A DNA stretch of 64,000 nt from Prosthecomicrobium sp. N25 (lineage in GTDB: Bacteria > Pseudomonadota > Alphaproteobacteria > Rhizobiales > Ancalomicrobiaceae), in the NCBI RefSeq assembly GCF_037203705.1, contig NZ_JBBCAT010000003.1, positions 1 to 64,000 on the forward strand. The letters run 5' to 3'. Numbering within the stretch: position 1 is the first letter of the stretch; the number at the start of each line of letters is the position of its first letter. Below the pieces are notes generated by a model. That model did no database searches. It was not told the DNA's origin and was given only the letters and a program-made list of their open reading frames with translations. Made by a program: the position numbers and the translations under genes. Below, piece by piece: positions 25,711-36,439 of this stretch.

Positions 25711-27366
25711 TCACTCTCCCGCCACGGCCGCGGCGCCGACGGGGATGTCGCTTTTCCGCTCCGCCGCTATCGGCACGGCGCGAACGGTCATCCACATATT
25801 GTAGCACCCGACCACCGCCCCGATGAGGAAGAGCAGTCCCCCGAAAGCACGCGCGATGTAATAGGGGTACATGGCGACCAGCGAGTCCACAAACGAATAG
25901 GCTAGTGCGCCCTCCTCTGTATAAGTCCGCCACATCAGCCCCTGGATGATGCCGGAGTTCCACATCGCGAAAATGTAGATCAGGATCCCGGCGATCGCGA
26001 GCCAGAAATGAACCTCGACGAGCGTCGACGAATACATTCGCTCGCGTTTCCAGAGCGACGGCACCAACGTATAGAGCGACCCGAACGTGATGAGCGCCAC
26101 CCACCCCAGGGCGCCCGCATGGACATGGCCGATGGTCCAGTCGGTGTAGTGGCTGAGCGAATTGACCGGCCGGATCGCCATAAAGGACCCCTCGAAGGTC
26201 GAGAGCCCGTAGAAGACGACGGCCGCCATCATGAAGCGCAAGGTCGCGTCGTCCCTCACGCGGTGCCAGGCCCCGTTGAGGGTGAGCAGCGCATTGCCGG
26301 CCGATGCCCAGGACGGGACCAGCAGCATCACCGAGAAGGTCATGCCGAGCGTCTGCACCCACTGCGGCAGGGCCGTGTAGTGCAGGTGGTGGGAACCGGC
26401 CCACATGTAGAAGAAGGTGATGCCCCAGAAGCTCAGGATCGACAGCCGGTAGGAGAAGATCGGCCTCTGCGCCCTGACCGGCAGGTAGTAGTAGAGCATG
26501 CCGAGGAAGCCGGCCGTGAGGAAGAAGGCCACCGCGTTGTGCCCGTACCACCACTGGACCATTGCGTCCTGCACGCCGGGCCAGATCGTGTAGCTCTTGG
26601 CATGACCCCAGGAGACCGGGAGGGCGAGGTTGTTCACGATGTGAAGCACCGCGACCACCAGGATGAAGGCCATGAAGTACCAGTTCGAGACGTAGATGTG
26701 CGGCTCCTTCCGCCTCGCGATCGTGGCGATGTAGAGAAGGAAGTAGGTGACCCACACGATCACCAGCCAGATGTCGGCGTACCACTCCGCCTCGGCATAT
26801 TCCTTCGACTGCGTGATCCCCAGCAGGTACCCGGAGACGGCGAGCACGCAGAAGAGATTGAACCCGAGCAGGACGAACCAGGGACTGATCTGCCCGGCCA
26901 GGCGCGCGCGCGACGTGCGCTGGACGACGTGGAACGAGGTCGCGATCAAGGCATTGCCGCCAAAGCCGAAGATCACGCCGGTGGTGTGCGTGGGCCGCAA
27001 CCGCCCGAAGCCGGACCAGGCGGCGTCGAAGGCGAGTTCGGGCCACGCGAGCTGCGCGGCGACCCAGACGCCCATGAACATGCCGAAGACCGCCCAGACC
27101 ATGGACAGGACGATTCCGGCCTTGATGGGGTCGTCGTAATAGGAGGCCGCCCGGTCCTCGGTCGGTTCCGGGCCGTAGAACGCGCCCATGACGGGGATGA
27201 GCACGGCGCCGGCAAAGATCATCACGATCGCGCCATGCACGCCGAGGAGGTCGGCCCGTCCCAGCACCGTCATCGCGAAGCCGGCCAGCCCGACCGCGAC
27301 CGTGATCGCGAAGGCCGTCTGCCGCTCGGACGAAGTGAAGCTCGCGATCATCTGGCGGGTCCCCAT
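25711..27366 (-). CDS. ccoN: cbb3-type cytochrome c oxidase subunit I
   Basis: Catalytic heme-copper subunit of 551 residues with about 12 to 14 membrane helices. Heme and CuB ligand histidines lie in FHVVQRT, YGHNAVAFFLTAGFLGMLYY, GSHHLHYTALP and YTDWTIGHVHAGALGW, all typical of CcoN/FixN. It reduces oxygen at high affinity and pumps protons. The ATG at 27366 (MGTRQMIASFTSSERQTAF) is preferred over an in-frame start 60 bases upstream. It is the first gene of the ccoNOQP operon; the fixGHIS assembly genes are not in the window. Confidence 0.97.
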   Translation of the reverse strand: MGTRQMIASFTSSERQTAFAITVAVGLAGFAMTVLGRADLLGVHGAIVMIFAGAVLIPVMGAFYGPEPTEDRAASYYDDPIKAGIVLSMVWAVFGMFMGVWVAAQLAWPELAFDAAWSGFGRLRPTHTTGVIFGFGGNALIATSFHVVQRTSRARLAGQISPWFVLLGFNLFCVLAVSGYLLGITQSKEYAEAEWYADIWLVIVWVTYFLLYIATIARRKEPHIYVSNWYFMAFILVVAVLHIVNNLALPVSWGHAKSYTIWPGVQDAMVQWWYGHNAVAFFLTAGFLGMLYYYLPVRAQRPIFSYRLSILSFWGITFFYMWAGSHHLHYTALPQWVQTLGMTFSVMLLVPSWASAGNALLTLNGAWHRVRDDATLRFMMAAVVFYGLSTFEGSFMAIRPVNSLSHYTDWTIGHVHAGALGWVALITFGSLYTLVPSLWKRERMYSSTLVEVHFWLAIAGILIYIFAMWNSGIIQGLMWRTYTEEGALAYSFVDSLVAMYPYYIARAFGGLLFLIGAVVGCYNMWMTVRAVPIAAERKSDIPVGAAAVAGE

Positions 27367-27508
27367 GGATTCACGATCGTCTCTGGAAGGTGGCACCGCC
27401 GGCGGCGGGTCCGGACGACCGGGCACCCCGAGCGGAGGACAGGATTCGAGCCATAACGAACCATTGCACCGCGCACCCTGTTCCGCCGAGCGGATTTGAG
27501 GTATCTAG

Positions 27509-27529
27509 GATGCATCTTTAATGCCCATC
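27509..27529. promoter_or_regulatory. Possible Rrf2/NsrR-type operator
   Basis: Between ccoN and the divergent Rrf2 gene lies GATGCATCTT-T-AATGCCCATC, an imperfect inverted repeat of the form GATG....TT-T-AA....CATC that resembles NsrR sites (GATGyATTT type). It is 35 bases upstream of the regulator's ATG, suitable for autoregulation and perhaps control of the oxidase operon. The match is partial. Confidence 0.35.
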
Positions 27530-27563
27530 GAGCGCGGCGACCATACGTATTTTTGAGGACTCG

Positions 27564-28022
27564 ATGCGTCTGACCCTGCACACGGATTTCGCGCTGAGGA
27601 TCCTGATGTCCCTCGCCGTCGCCGGGGAGCGGCTCGTCACCATCGAGGAGCTGGCCAGACGGCATCGCCTGCCGAAGAACCACCTCATGAAGATCGCCCG
27701 GTCGCTGACCGGCATCGGGGTGGTCGACGGTGTTCGCGGGCGCTCCGGCGGGCTCCGTCTCGCCCGGCCCGCGGCCCAGATCAGGATCGGCCGGGTCGTG
27801 CGGGACCTGGAACCGCTCGCCCTGGTCGCCTGCCAGGGCAGCAAGCCGGAAGGCTGCGTCCTGGTGGGCGCCTGCGGCCTGACTGCGGCGCTCGACCGCG
27901 CCATGGAGGCCTTCTTCGCCGAACTGGACGGCGTGACCCTTCGGGACGTCGTGGCCGAGCGCCGCGGCCTTCGCGAGCGCCTGGGCCTGGACACCCCCGA
28001 GCCGGCGCAACCTCTCGCGTAG
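27564..28022 (+). CDS. Rrf2-family Fe-S regulator, NsrR-like
   Basis: Transcription regulator of 152 residues. The winged helix-turn-helix begins MRLTLHTDFALRILMSLAV, like NsrR, and has KNHLMKIARSLTGIGVVDGVRGRSGGLRLAR. Three cysteines follow as C-x7-C-x5-C in ACQGSKPEGCVLVGACGL, the Fe-S ligands of nitric-oxide-sensing NsrR; their number fits an NsrR/IscR-type cluster. NsrR normally represses nitric-oxide defence and respiratory genes. Divergence from ccoN suggests it controls this oxidase or itself. TTTTTGAGGAC before the ATG is the likely ribosome-binding site. Confidence 0.82.
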   Translation: MRLTLHTDFALRILMSLAVAGERLVTIEELARRHRLPKNHLMKIARSLTGIGVVDGVRGRSGGLRLARPAAQIRIGRVVRDLEPLALVACQGSKPEGCVLVGACGLTAALDRAMEAFFAELDGVTLRDVVAERRGLRERLGLDTPEPAQPLA

Positions 28023-28049
28023 AGCGGGTTGCCAAATGCCCCTTTCCGC

Positions 28050-28133
28050 AAATGTCCCGCTGGCTCCCGGAGGACGAGGCGCGCCAGCTCCGCTTCGCCT
28101 TCGAGGCGGAGGTGAAGCGCCTCCTCGCCGCCT
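28050..28133 (+). pseudogene. C-terminal gene fragment before terminator
   Basis: An open stretch of 27 codons reads MSRWLPEDEARQLRFAFEAE and continues for seven codons to a TGA. It looks like the helical C-terminal end of a larger protein, followed by an intact-looking terminator hairpin 13 bases later. The body of the gene is missing, so it is probably the tail left after a deletion or insertion. The parent protein is not recognised. Confidence 0.35.
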
Positions 28134-28146
28134 GAGGCGGCGTTGA

Positions 28147-28168
28147 AAGGCCCGCCGGAGCGGGCCTT
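28147..28168. terminator. Rho-independent-like terminator hairpin
   Basis: AAGGCCCGC (28147-28155) pairs perfectly with GCGGGCCTT (28160-28168) over a CGGA loop. Flanking A/T bases give a short TTT run on the minus strand. It separates the plus-strand regulator from the convergent permease gene and could stop transcription from both sides. Confidence 0.65.
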
Positions 28169-28215
28169 GCAGCGACGATCGTTTCGCCCGGTCAGTTGCC
28201 GGGCGAGCCTGAACT

Positions 28216-29343
28216 TCAGGGCGCGTGCTCGCTTGTCCCGGGGCCCGGTCGACCCAGGGATCTGCGTTGGTGATCGCGAGCCCGACCGGAGGTCGGCTGC
28301 AGGAGCGGAGCGGACGGAAAGAAGAGCTCCCAGACGGCCACGAACATCGCGGCGATCACGGGTCCGAGGATGAACCCGTTCAAACCGAAGCTGGCGATGC
28401 CGCCCAACGTGGAAATCAGCACGATGACGTTGGGCATCTGCGTGTCTTTGCCGACCAGAAGAGGGCGCAGTATGTTGTCGGTCGAGCCGATCACCAGCGC
28501 GCCGTACAGGATCAGGGTCACGCCCTGCCAGACCGATCCGGTCACGAGCAGGTACATGGCAACCGGCATCCAGACCAGGGCTGCACCGACGGCGGGCATC
28601 AGGGACAGGAATGCCATGAGGACGGCGCCCAACACCGGCGCATGAATTCCCAGGAACCAGAACATCAGTCCACCGAGTGCGCCCTGCAACGCGGCCACGA
28701 GAAGATCGCCCTTGACGGTCGCGCGGATGACGACGGTGAACTTGCCCAGCAGCTCCCGCTGATGCTCCGCACTGAGGGGCATCGCCCGCTGCACGCGACT
28801 GATCAGCGCGTCGCCGTCCCGTATCATGAAGAACAGCAAGTAGATCATGACGCCGATGTCGACGACTACGTTGAACGTGCTCTGGCCGGACCTCAAGGCC
28901 CAGGTCGCGATGGACTCGCTCGCTTTCACCATCCCGGCCGACACACGCAGTTGCACGGCCTTGAGGTTGGTCAGGCCGAACCGGTCGAGGAGGTTTCCGA
29001 GCCAGGTCGGGAGGGCATCGAACACGCGTTGGGACAATTGCTGGAAGTTGATCTCTCCCGACTGCGTCTTTCCGTAGAGGTCGATCGCCTCCTGCACCAG
29101 GGAAAGGCCGATGAGCGCGATTGGGAGGATGACGATGAGCACGATGATCGTGACTGCCGCCAGAGCCGCCAGCGTGCGCCTCTGCCCGGTCCGAACCAGG
29201 AGCCACCGATAGAGCGGCGCGAACACGATCGCCACGACGCCACCCCAGAGAATGGCGTCCGAGAACGGCCAGAGCACCCACAGGAAGGCGAGCGACACGG
29301 CGAGGAGCAACAGCGTGAGTGCCTTATCGTCCTGAGTTCGCAT
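28216..29343 (-). CDS. AI-2E/PerM-family permease
   Basis: Membrane protein of 375 residues with about seven or eight helices in the pattern of the AI-2E transporter (UPF0118, PerM/YhhT) family: N-terminal hairpin (LLLLAVSLAFLWVLWPFSDAI), a long central extracytoplasmic part, and the conserved late LSLMPAVGAALVWMPVAMYL and GLNGFILGPVIAAMFVAVWELF. Members export small molecules or act as Na+/H+ antiporters; the substrate is unknown. The ATG at 29343 has AGAGGGA upstream; a start 24 bases earlier is less likely. Confidence 0.85.
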   Translation of the reverse strand: MRTQDDKALTLLLLAVSLAFLWVLWPFSDAILWGGVVAIVFAPLYRWLLVRTGQRRTLAALAAVTIIVLIVILPIALIGLSLVQEAIDLYGKTQSGEINFQQLSQRVFDALPTWLGNLLDRFGLTNLKAVQLRVSAGMVKASESIATWALRSGQSTFNVVVDIGVMIYLLFFMIRDGDALISRVQRAMPLSAEHQRELLGKFTVVIRATVKGDLLVAALQGALGGLMFWFLGIHAPVLGAVLMAFLSLMPAVGAALVWMPVAMYLLVTGSVWQGVTLILYGALVIGSTDNILRPLLVGKDTQMPNVIVLISTLGGIASFGLNGFILGPVIAAMFVAVWELFFPSAPLLQPTSGRARDHQRRSLGRPGPGTSEHAP

Positions 29344-29532
29344 GCCAGTCCCTCTGGCGAGCAGCATAGCTGGAGTCCGACCCTCTCAGAACGGACAAGG
29401 TGGGATACAGGCGACTACATACTCGGTTACGGCCGATCATGCCGGCATACATCCCGGATGGGAGACCATCTTGGGCACATCACTTCTGATTGTTGATCTG
29501 AGCTTTATAAGTCGCATTGCACTCGTTCCGCC

Positions 29533-29970
29533 GCGCTGAGCGATGCGGAGGCGTTACAGATCGCGATCGAGGGTTACGTCTACCTCTATCCGCACATCTC
29601 CATGGACGTGACCCGGCGCGTGTTCACCAACGTCGCCCCAGGCGCCGCCCTGGGCGCGCCGGCGAACACTGCGGCCCCATGGTCAGCTACAGCGACGAGC
29701 CCGGCTACGGCTTCTACGCCATGAATACGTACGGCCTCTATACGATTGAGGGAAGGGTGATGTTGGATGGGAGGCCGCATCCCGAAGACCTGGTCGGGAT
29801 GGTCCGGGGACCACATGCTCGCCGACGTCAACTACTACTGGCTCGTAATCGGCGGCGAGGAATGGTTCCTTGTGGACTTCTTCCGGGCGGTCGTGCGCTG
29901 GTTCGGCATCGACGAGTGGGCGACGCGCCGACCGACTTGGGGTTGGCGTGAGCGAACGCGCTGGCAGTGA
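29533..29970 (+). pseudogene. Frameshifted remnants, including DUF1254-like N-terminus
   Basis: From 29533 one frame reads ALSDAEALQIAIEGYVYLYP and HISMDVTRRVFTNVAPGAA, like the start of DUF1254 proteins, then ends. From 29686 a second frame (YSDEPGYGFYAMNTYGLYTIEG) and from about 29795 a third (DHMLADVNYYWLVIGGEEWF to a TGA at 29970) are protein-like but cannot be joined without two frameshifts. The second and third parts may be one damaged gene of a different kind. No intact product is expected. Confidence 0.5.
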
Positions 29971-30071
29971 ATGACCCACGAGCGGCAATTGCCGATTGGG
30001 CAGTCCGGGCAATGAGACGGTCGACGCAGAAGCAGGCCCGGAATAGACCGGACCCGCTACATTCGGACGCG

Positions 30072-30284
30072 TCACTTCACCTTGATGACGACGTCGGGCT
30101 TCTTCTCCTTCACGATCACCGGGGCTGGGGCGATATAGACTGGAGGCGGAGCCACAACCACGTAACCAGGACGCGGAGCCTTCACGCACTCGCCGTGCTT
30201 GTTGCAATACTTCTCAGCCGAAGCCGGGGCTGAGAACGTCACGACGGCGGCAACGGCCAGCGCGCCCGCAAAGAGAATTTTCAT
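30072..30284 (-). CDS. Small secreted Pro/Val-rich protein
   Basis: Protein of 70 residues. MKILFAGALAVAAVVTFSAP is a signal peptide with cleavage after ASA near residue 23. The mature peptide has two Cys (YCNKHGECVKAP) and a proline/valine repeat (VVVAPPPVYIAPAPVIV) ending in Lys-rich KEKKPDVVIKVK. Such peptides are frequent in Hyphomicrobiales and have no known function. The start ATG at 30284 is clear, with GGTCGAGGAAGTGCG upstream. Confidence 0.65.
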   Translation of the reverse strand: MKILFAGALAVAAVVTFSAPASAEKYCNKHGECVKAPRPGYVVVAPPPVYIAPAPVIVKEKKPDVVIKVK

Positions 30285-31399
30285 ATCGCACTTCCTCGAC
30301 CTGTTGCTCCCGTTCTTACCTGCAGTAAGACCCACATACCTGTCAATCGTGAGCGGGGCTTTACCCTTCCGGCATGGCATGTGCGCTAGCCCGGCCCTCC
30401 CCTGTCCGCGTCCGTCACAAGCTACAGGGGGTCGGTCAAGCCGGTTTGTTCCGGCAACAACCAAGAGGCTTCGGCTATGCCGCTGGTTTTCCAAAACGAG
30501 CCCAGAACCAATCTACGAAACGTGCGGCGTCCCTATCGGCGTCCCGCTCGCCTATCCTCTCCGCCTCAGCCGCCGCCGCATCGCTGCCTCGATCTCGTTT
30601 ACCGCCGACGCTCAACGATCTAGAGGCATTGTGTGGCCTCGACGATGCCCGTCGATGACGACGAAGCCGTAGTGCCGGCGGCGTCCAGCGACCTCGTCGC
30701 CGATGAGGACCAACAGCCCGCCGGCATCGTGCCGCTGCTGTTGGAGAGATCAGGTAGCGCTGCCGAGCAGCGAGACCGAAAGTTTTCGACTTCAAAAAAA
30801 TCTCAGTTGGACGATGTGGGGCCGAACTCTTGCAGGCCAAAAAAATTCGAGCCTTACGCCTCAAGTGATTGACGTAACGGCACCAGAATTTAGGGACAGA
30901 ATTATGCGCAGGGGGCAGGAGCACGCGACGAGCGCGCCGAATTTTGACCCCCCTCCCGACAGGAGTACCCCACCCCGGGGCCAGGATTACCGCTTCGCTC
31001 GTCGCGCCTCAGGCCAGGCCCAGTTCTCCTTCGAGGCGGCGTCGGCGGCCGGATACGCGTCGTCCACGCCGTGAAGCTGGTCCAGGAACGCGCGAACTGC
31101 GGGCAGGTATCGACACCCATCAGCGGGTTGATCTTGGGCAGGCCGCGCTCTTCGAGGACGAAGGCGATCGCCTGCCAGTTCCTGGCCCCAGCGGGACCAA
31201 GGATCAGGAGCGCGAGTTCCTACTCGGAGGCATAGAGGGGCGGCGGCCGCGAGCGCCGGGTCCGGCCTGAGCAGGGGCTGCGTCGTCGCGCTCGGGGTCG
31301 AGTTCTATCTCGCTGCTGCCCGGGTGTTACCCCGACCGCATCATTCGTGGCGCGATCGGGGTGTTTATCACAGCCAGCCAAATGCTTAGGGAAAACGCC
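30285..31399. other. 1.1-kb stretch without intact genes
   Basis: Apart from the wHTH-like pseudogene at 30987-31240, frames on both strands are broken. A minus-strand piece around 30640-30720 (LIGDEVAGRRRHYGFVVIDG) is protein-like but bounded by stops. An AT-richer patch at 30780-30910 has AAATTCGAGCC and TTTAGGGACAGAATTAT, the latter resembling sequences often seen beside transposase remnants. It looks like a decay zone upstream of the core rpoD gene. Confidence 0.5.
30987..31240 (-). pseudogene. Broken small wHTH/excisionase-like gene
   Basis: Minus-strand reading gives YASE-stop-ELALLILGPAGARNWQAIAF and VLEERGLPKINPLMG, then a one-base shift restores RYLPAVRAFLDQLHGVDDAY and a tail to a TAA at 30987-30989. 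The rejoined protein resembles the short helix-turn-helix or excisionase-like proteins common in alphaproteobacteria (GLPKIDPLMGGRYWPAVRAF type). One in-frame TAG and one frameshift show that it is not functional. Confidence 0.6.
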
Positions 31400-33403
<2,004 letters not shown>

Positions 33404-33754
33404 GTAATCCACTCTCCTGAGATGCCACCGGGCGGTCCTGCCCGGCCGGACCGCGGTTCCGGAAAGATCCGGCGCCGAGGCCCTCACGTATGTCCCGTCG
33501 ATACCAGCCGTCCGCTTAAACCACGCTTAACCGTGCCCCTCCCCGCGCACCCTGGGGGGCCTTCTCGTGCCGGTCCCGATTAGCTAAAGCGCCCGTACGG
33601 TTAGACAATAGGGACGACCCCTCGGCCGGCCATTTTCGGCGGAAGGATCGGAGCGTCGTTATTTAGCGGGTGATTCCGATTCCGCAAGGGTGATTCGTGC
33701 CGCGATGGGACAGGGCGTCAGAGCCGGCCTCGTGCCGCCGGCGATGGGTTCCCC
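33404..33754 (-). other. dnaG-rpoD intergenic region
   Basis: These 351 bases between the dnaG stop and the rpoD start hold no credible gene. The AT-richer middle (GATTAGCTAAAG, GGTTAGACAATAGGG, TTATTTAGCGGG on the plus strand) probably contains an rpoD promoter, but no hexamer pair stands out enough to place. Confidence 0.5.
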
Positions 33755-35698
33755 CTACCGCCGCACCCCCTGGGGCGGCGCGAAGACCGGGGCTGCGCCC
33801 TTCTCGGGGCCGCCGAAGGCCGCGCGGATGAGCTTGGCCTCCTCGGCCAGTTCCTGCTCCCGGTGGGCGTATTCCTCCCGTCGCCGGACCACCTCGCGGG
33901 AGAGCTCCAGGATGCGCGTCTCGACCGTCTCGTCCGCGTCCGGGCCGACGTTGGTCACCTCCTGGTCAAGGTGGCGCTCCATCGCCTTCAGTTCGATCCG
34001 GTCGAGGAAGTGCCAGAGGCAGCGGACCACATAGTCCTCCGGCGGATGGAACTTCAGGATGGGGAAGCGCTCGCGCAGGCGATGGCCCCGGCCGGTCACC
34101 ACCCGGCCGTCCGGATCGACCACGTCCTCGCCGTGGATCTCCTTCATGAGGAAATAGAAGCGCTGGTCGATGCCCCGGTAGAAGGTCGAGGGCGAGCGGT
34201 CCTCGAACTCGGTGGCGATGCGCGTCAGCTCGCGCTTGAACAGTTCGTGCGGCTCGATGCCGAAGTCGAGGTCGAGCATGCGGTCGGCCGCACCCTCGAA
34301 GATGTCCGGATACTCGATCGACAGCCCGAGCACGATCCGCTCGATGCCGGCGAGCTCCCCGTCCGCCTGCAGCGCCGGGGCGGCGGCCCCGGGCGCCCGG
34401 GTCGGGGCGCCGCGCTCGGCCCGTTCGCTCTGCCAGAACAGGTTCGACAGCCGCAGCCGGTAGCGCAGCCTGTAGCCCTTCTGGACGCGGGCGTCCTTGA
34501 TCTCCGAGGTGAGATCCTCGAGCCGCTTCTCGAGCGCCGCCTTGCGCTCCGGCGTGTCGATCGTGGCGCCGGTCGTCTCCCGCTCCCACAGGACCTCCGC
34601 CAGCGGCACCGCCCGCTGGATCTCCGCCAGGAAGGCCTCGCGGCCGCCGAGCGCGACGATCTCGTCCGGGTCCTTGCCATCCGGGAGGAAGCAGAAGTTG
34701 AAGGAGAAGCCGCTCTTCAGCTGCGGCAGGATGCGGTCGACCGCCCGGTGGGCGGCCCGGATGCCCGCCCGGTCGCCGTCGAAGCAGACCACCGGCTCGG
34801 CCGCATACCGCCACAGGCGCTGGATCTGGTCCTCCGTGAAGGCGGTGCCGAGCGTGGCGACCACGGACTTGATGCCGGCCTGGTAGACCGCGATCGCGTC
34901 CAGGTAGCCCTCGACCACCACGACCTGCCCGCTCTCGTGGGCGGCCGCCCGAGCCCGGTGGGCGTTGAACAGCATCAGGCCCTTGTGGAAGAGCTCGGTC
35001 TCCGGAGAGTTCAGGTATTTCGGCTGGTCCTCCGCCGCGATCGCCCGGCCGCCGAAGGCGACGACGCGCCCGCGCTCGTCATGGATGGGGATGATCAGCC
35101 GGTTGCGGAACCGGTCGTAGGACGGGCGCCCGTCGTCCGGCTTGATGACGAGGCCGGCGTCGAGCATGGACGGCTCGTCGACCCCCTTGCCGACGAGGTG
35201 CCGCTTCAGCGCGTCCCGCTCGGCCGGGGCGTAGCCGACGCGGAACTCCTTCAAGGTCTCCGCCCGCAGCCCCCGCCGCTCCGCATAGGCGCGCGCCGGC
35301 GCACCCTGATTCAGCCGGAACGTGTCTTGGAAGAACTGCGCCGCCATCTCGACCACGTCGGCGAGGCTCGCCCGGTGCCGCTCGCGCACAACCTCGCGCT
35401 GGTCGGGCTTGGGCAGCGACACGCCGGCGTCCTGGGCGAGCCGCTCCACCGCCTCGGGGAAGCTCAGTCCCTCGGTCTCCATCAGGAAGCGGAAGATGTC
35501 GCCGTGCTTGCCGGACGAGAAGCAGTGGTAGAAGCCCTTCTGGTCGTTGACGAAGAAGGACGGCGTCTTTTCGGGGTTGAAGGGCGACAGCCCCGCGAAC
35601 TCCCGCCCCTGCCGCTTCAGGCGCACGCGCCGGCCGACCACGTCGGAGACGGGCAGCCGGGCGCGGATCTCGTCGAGAAGGGCGGGGGGGAACTTCAT
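33755..35698 (-). CDS. dnaG: DNA primase
   Basis: Replicative primase of 647 residues. The N-terminal zinc-ribbon-like domain (about residues 37-70) has the right length, but the expected CHC2 ligands are mostly replaced: LSPFNPEKTPSFFV in place of the Cys-Pro-Phe-His form, and YHCFSSGKHGD with a single Cys where two are usual. The catalytic TOPRIM core is intact: VVVVEGYLDAIAVYQAG (Glu) and CFDGDRAG (DxD). A C-terminal DnaB-binding helical domain follows. The altered zinc site probably is a lineage trait, since the rest is well conserved. It is upstream of rpoD. Confidence 0.96.
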   Translation of the reverse strand: MKFPPALLDEIRARLPVSDVVGRRVRLKRQGREFAGLSPFNPEKTPSFFVNDQKGFYHCFSSGKHGDIFRFLMETEGLSFPEAVERLAQDAGVSLPKPDQREVVRERHRASLADVVEMAAQFFQDTFRLNQGAPARAYAERRGLRAETLKEFRVGYAPAERDALKRHLVGKGVDEPSMLDAGLVIKPDDGRPSYDRFRNRLIIPIHDERGRVVAFGGRAIAAEDQPKYLNSPETELFHKGLMLFNAHRARAAAHESGQVVVVEGYLDAIAVYQAGIKSVVATLGTAFTEDQIQRLWRYAAEPVVCFDGDRAGIRAAHRAVDRILPQLKSGFSFNFCFLPDGKDPDEIVALGGREAFLAEIQRAVPLAEVLWERETTGATIDTPERKAALEKRLEDLTSEIKDARVQKGYRLRYRLRLSNLFWQSERAERGAPTRAPGAAAPALQADGELAGIERIVLGLSIEYPDIFEGAADRMLDLDFGIEPHELFKRELTRIATEFEDRSPSTFYRGIDQRFYFLMKEIHGEDVVDPDGRVVTGRGHRLRERFPILKFHPPEDYVVRCLWHFLDRIELKAMERHLDQEVTNVGPDADETVETRILELSREVVRRREEYAHREQELAEEAKLIRAAFGGPEKGAAPVFAPPQGVRR

Positions 35699-35792
35699 GG
35701 CCGGACTGTAGCGGATCGAGGCACGTGGTGCAGCAAAAGCTATCACGCCCCCCGCCCTCGGCGCCGCCCCCGGGCAAGAGGTCGATCGCCTC

Positions 35793-35882
35793 TCAGTCCG
35801 GCAGGGCGAGCAGCAGCACGGCCGCGAAGGCCAGGGCCCCGGCGGCCGCGACCGTGACGGCCAGGACTGTCCTCCTCTCCAT
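35793..35882 (-). CDS. Possible 29-residue membrane peptide
   Basis: ORF of 29 codons (MERRTVLAVTVAAAGALAFA, then nine more residues ending LALPD) forming a single hydrophobic helix with a basic head. The ATG overlaps the stop of the upstream 116-residue gene as TGATG, and GGCGTG precedes it without a clear ribosome-binding site, so it would depend on coupling. The pattern is plausible for a small membrane protein but short enough to be chance. Confidence 0.3.
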   Translation of the reverse strand: MERRTVLAVTVAAAGALAFAAVLLLALPD

Positions 35883-36232
35883 CACGCCGCCCAACTCGGC
35901 CGGGCGATCGGGATGTCGTCGAGGGCTTCGGACCCCAGGTGGCGAGCGACATACTCGGCGCCCTCCGGAGAAATGCCGCCGCGCAGGCGCGCCCGCTTCA
36001 GCGCCTCCTCGGCCATCTCCTCGCTCACATCGGCCACCGTCAGCGCGACCGGATCAAAACGGAAGACCTGCAGGGCGACGACGTCGCCCGCCGCGATCCG
36101 GCTGGCCACGCGATCGACATAGATCACGTCCGGATCGCTGATATCCGTCTCGGGGATGGAGATCCCGTAGCGGCCGAACTCGGCGACCACGAGGTGGAGC
36201 TGGGCCGGATACGCCGTTGAACTGGAACTCAT
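35882..36232 (-). CDS. Conserved-looking small soluble protein, unknown function
   Basis: Protein of 116 residues (MSSSSTAYPAQLHLVVAEFG start) with no membrane segment or signal. It contains acidic stretches (PETDISDPDVIYVDRV) and a helical C-terminal half (SEEMAEEALKRARLRGG, GAEYVARHLGSEALDDIP). The ATG at 36232 has a strong AAAGGAG site. No family is recognised. It lies upstream of dnaG on the same strand but 184 bases away, past the small peptide ORF. Confidence 0.6.
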   Translation of the reverse strand: MSSSSTAYPAQLHLVVAEFGRYGISIPETDISDPDVIYVDRVASRIAAGDVVALQVFRFDPVALTVADVSEEMAEEALKRARLRGGISPEGAEYVARHLGSEALDDIPIARPSWAA

Positions 36233-36439
36233 GACAAGGCTCCTTTGCCTCTGAGTCACGCGAAGCGACGCGAATCGTTCCCGCCGGGACCCGGCCGAAT
36301 GCGAACGGGCCCTCGCCTCCTCGCCCGGCGCCCCCGCCGCCGCGCGGCATTGCTGAGAAGCTTGCGGCACCCTATGTCATGTGACGAAAACCTGACAGTC
36401 GGCCGCGCCGACGTGAACCCGAACGGGAGACGCGACCTC

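Noticed and set aside
33863-35857. Long plus-strand open frame (over 600 codons) across dnaG
   Set aside because: It is a high-GC antisense shadow of dnaG: no motifs, no start signal, and composition of a reverse-complement frame.
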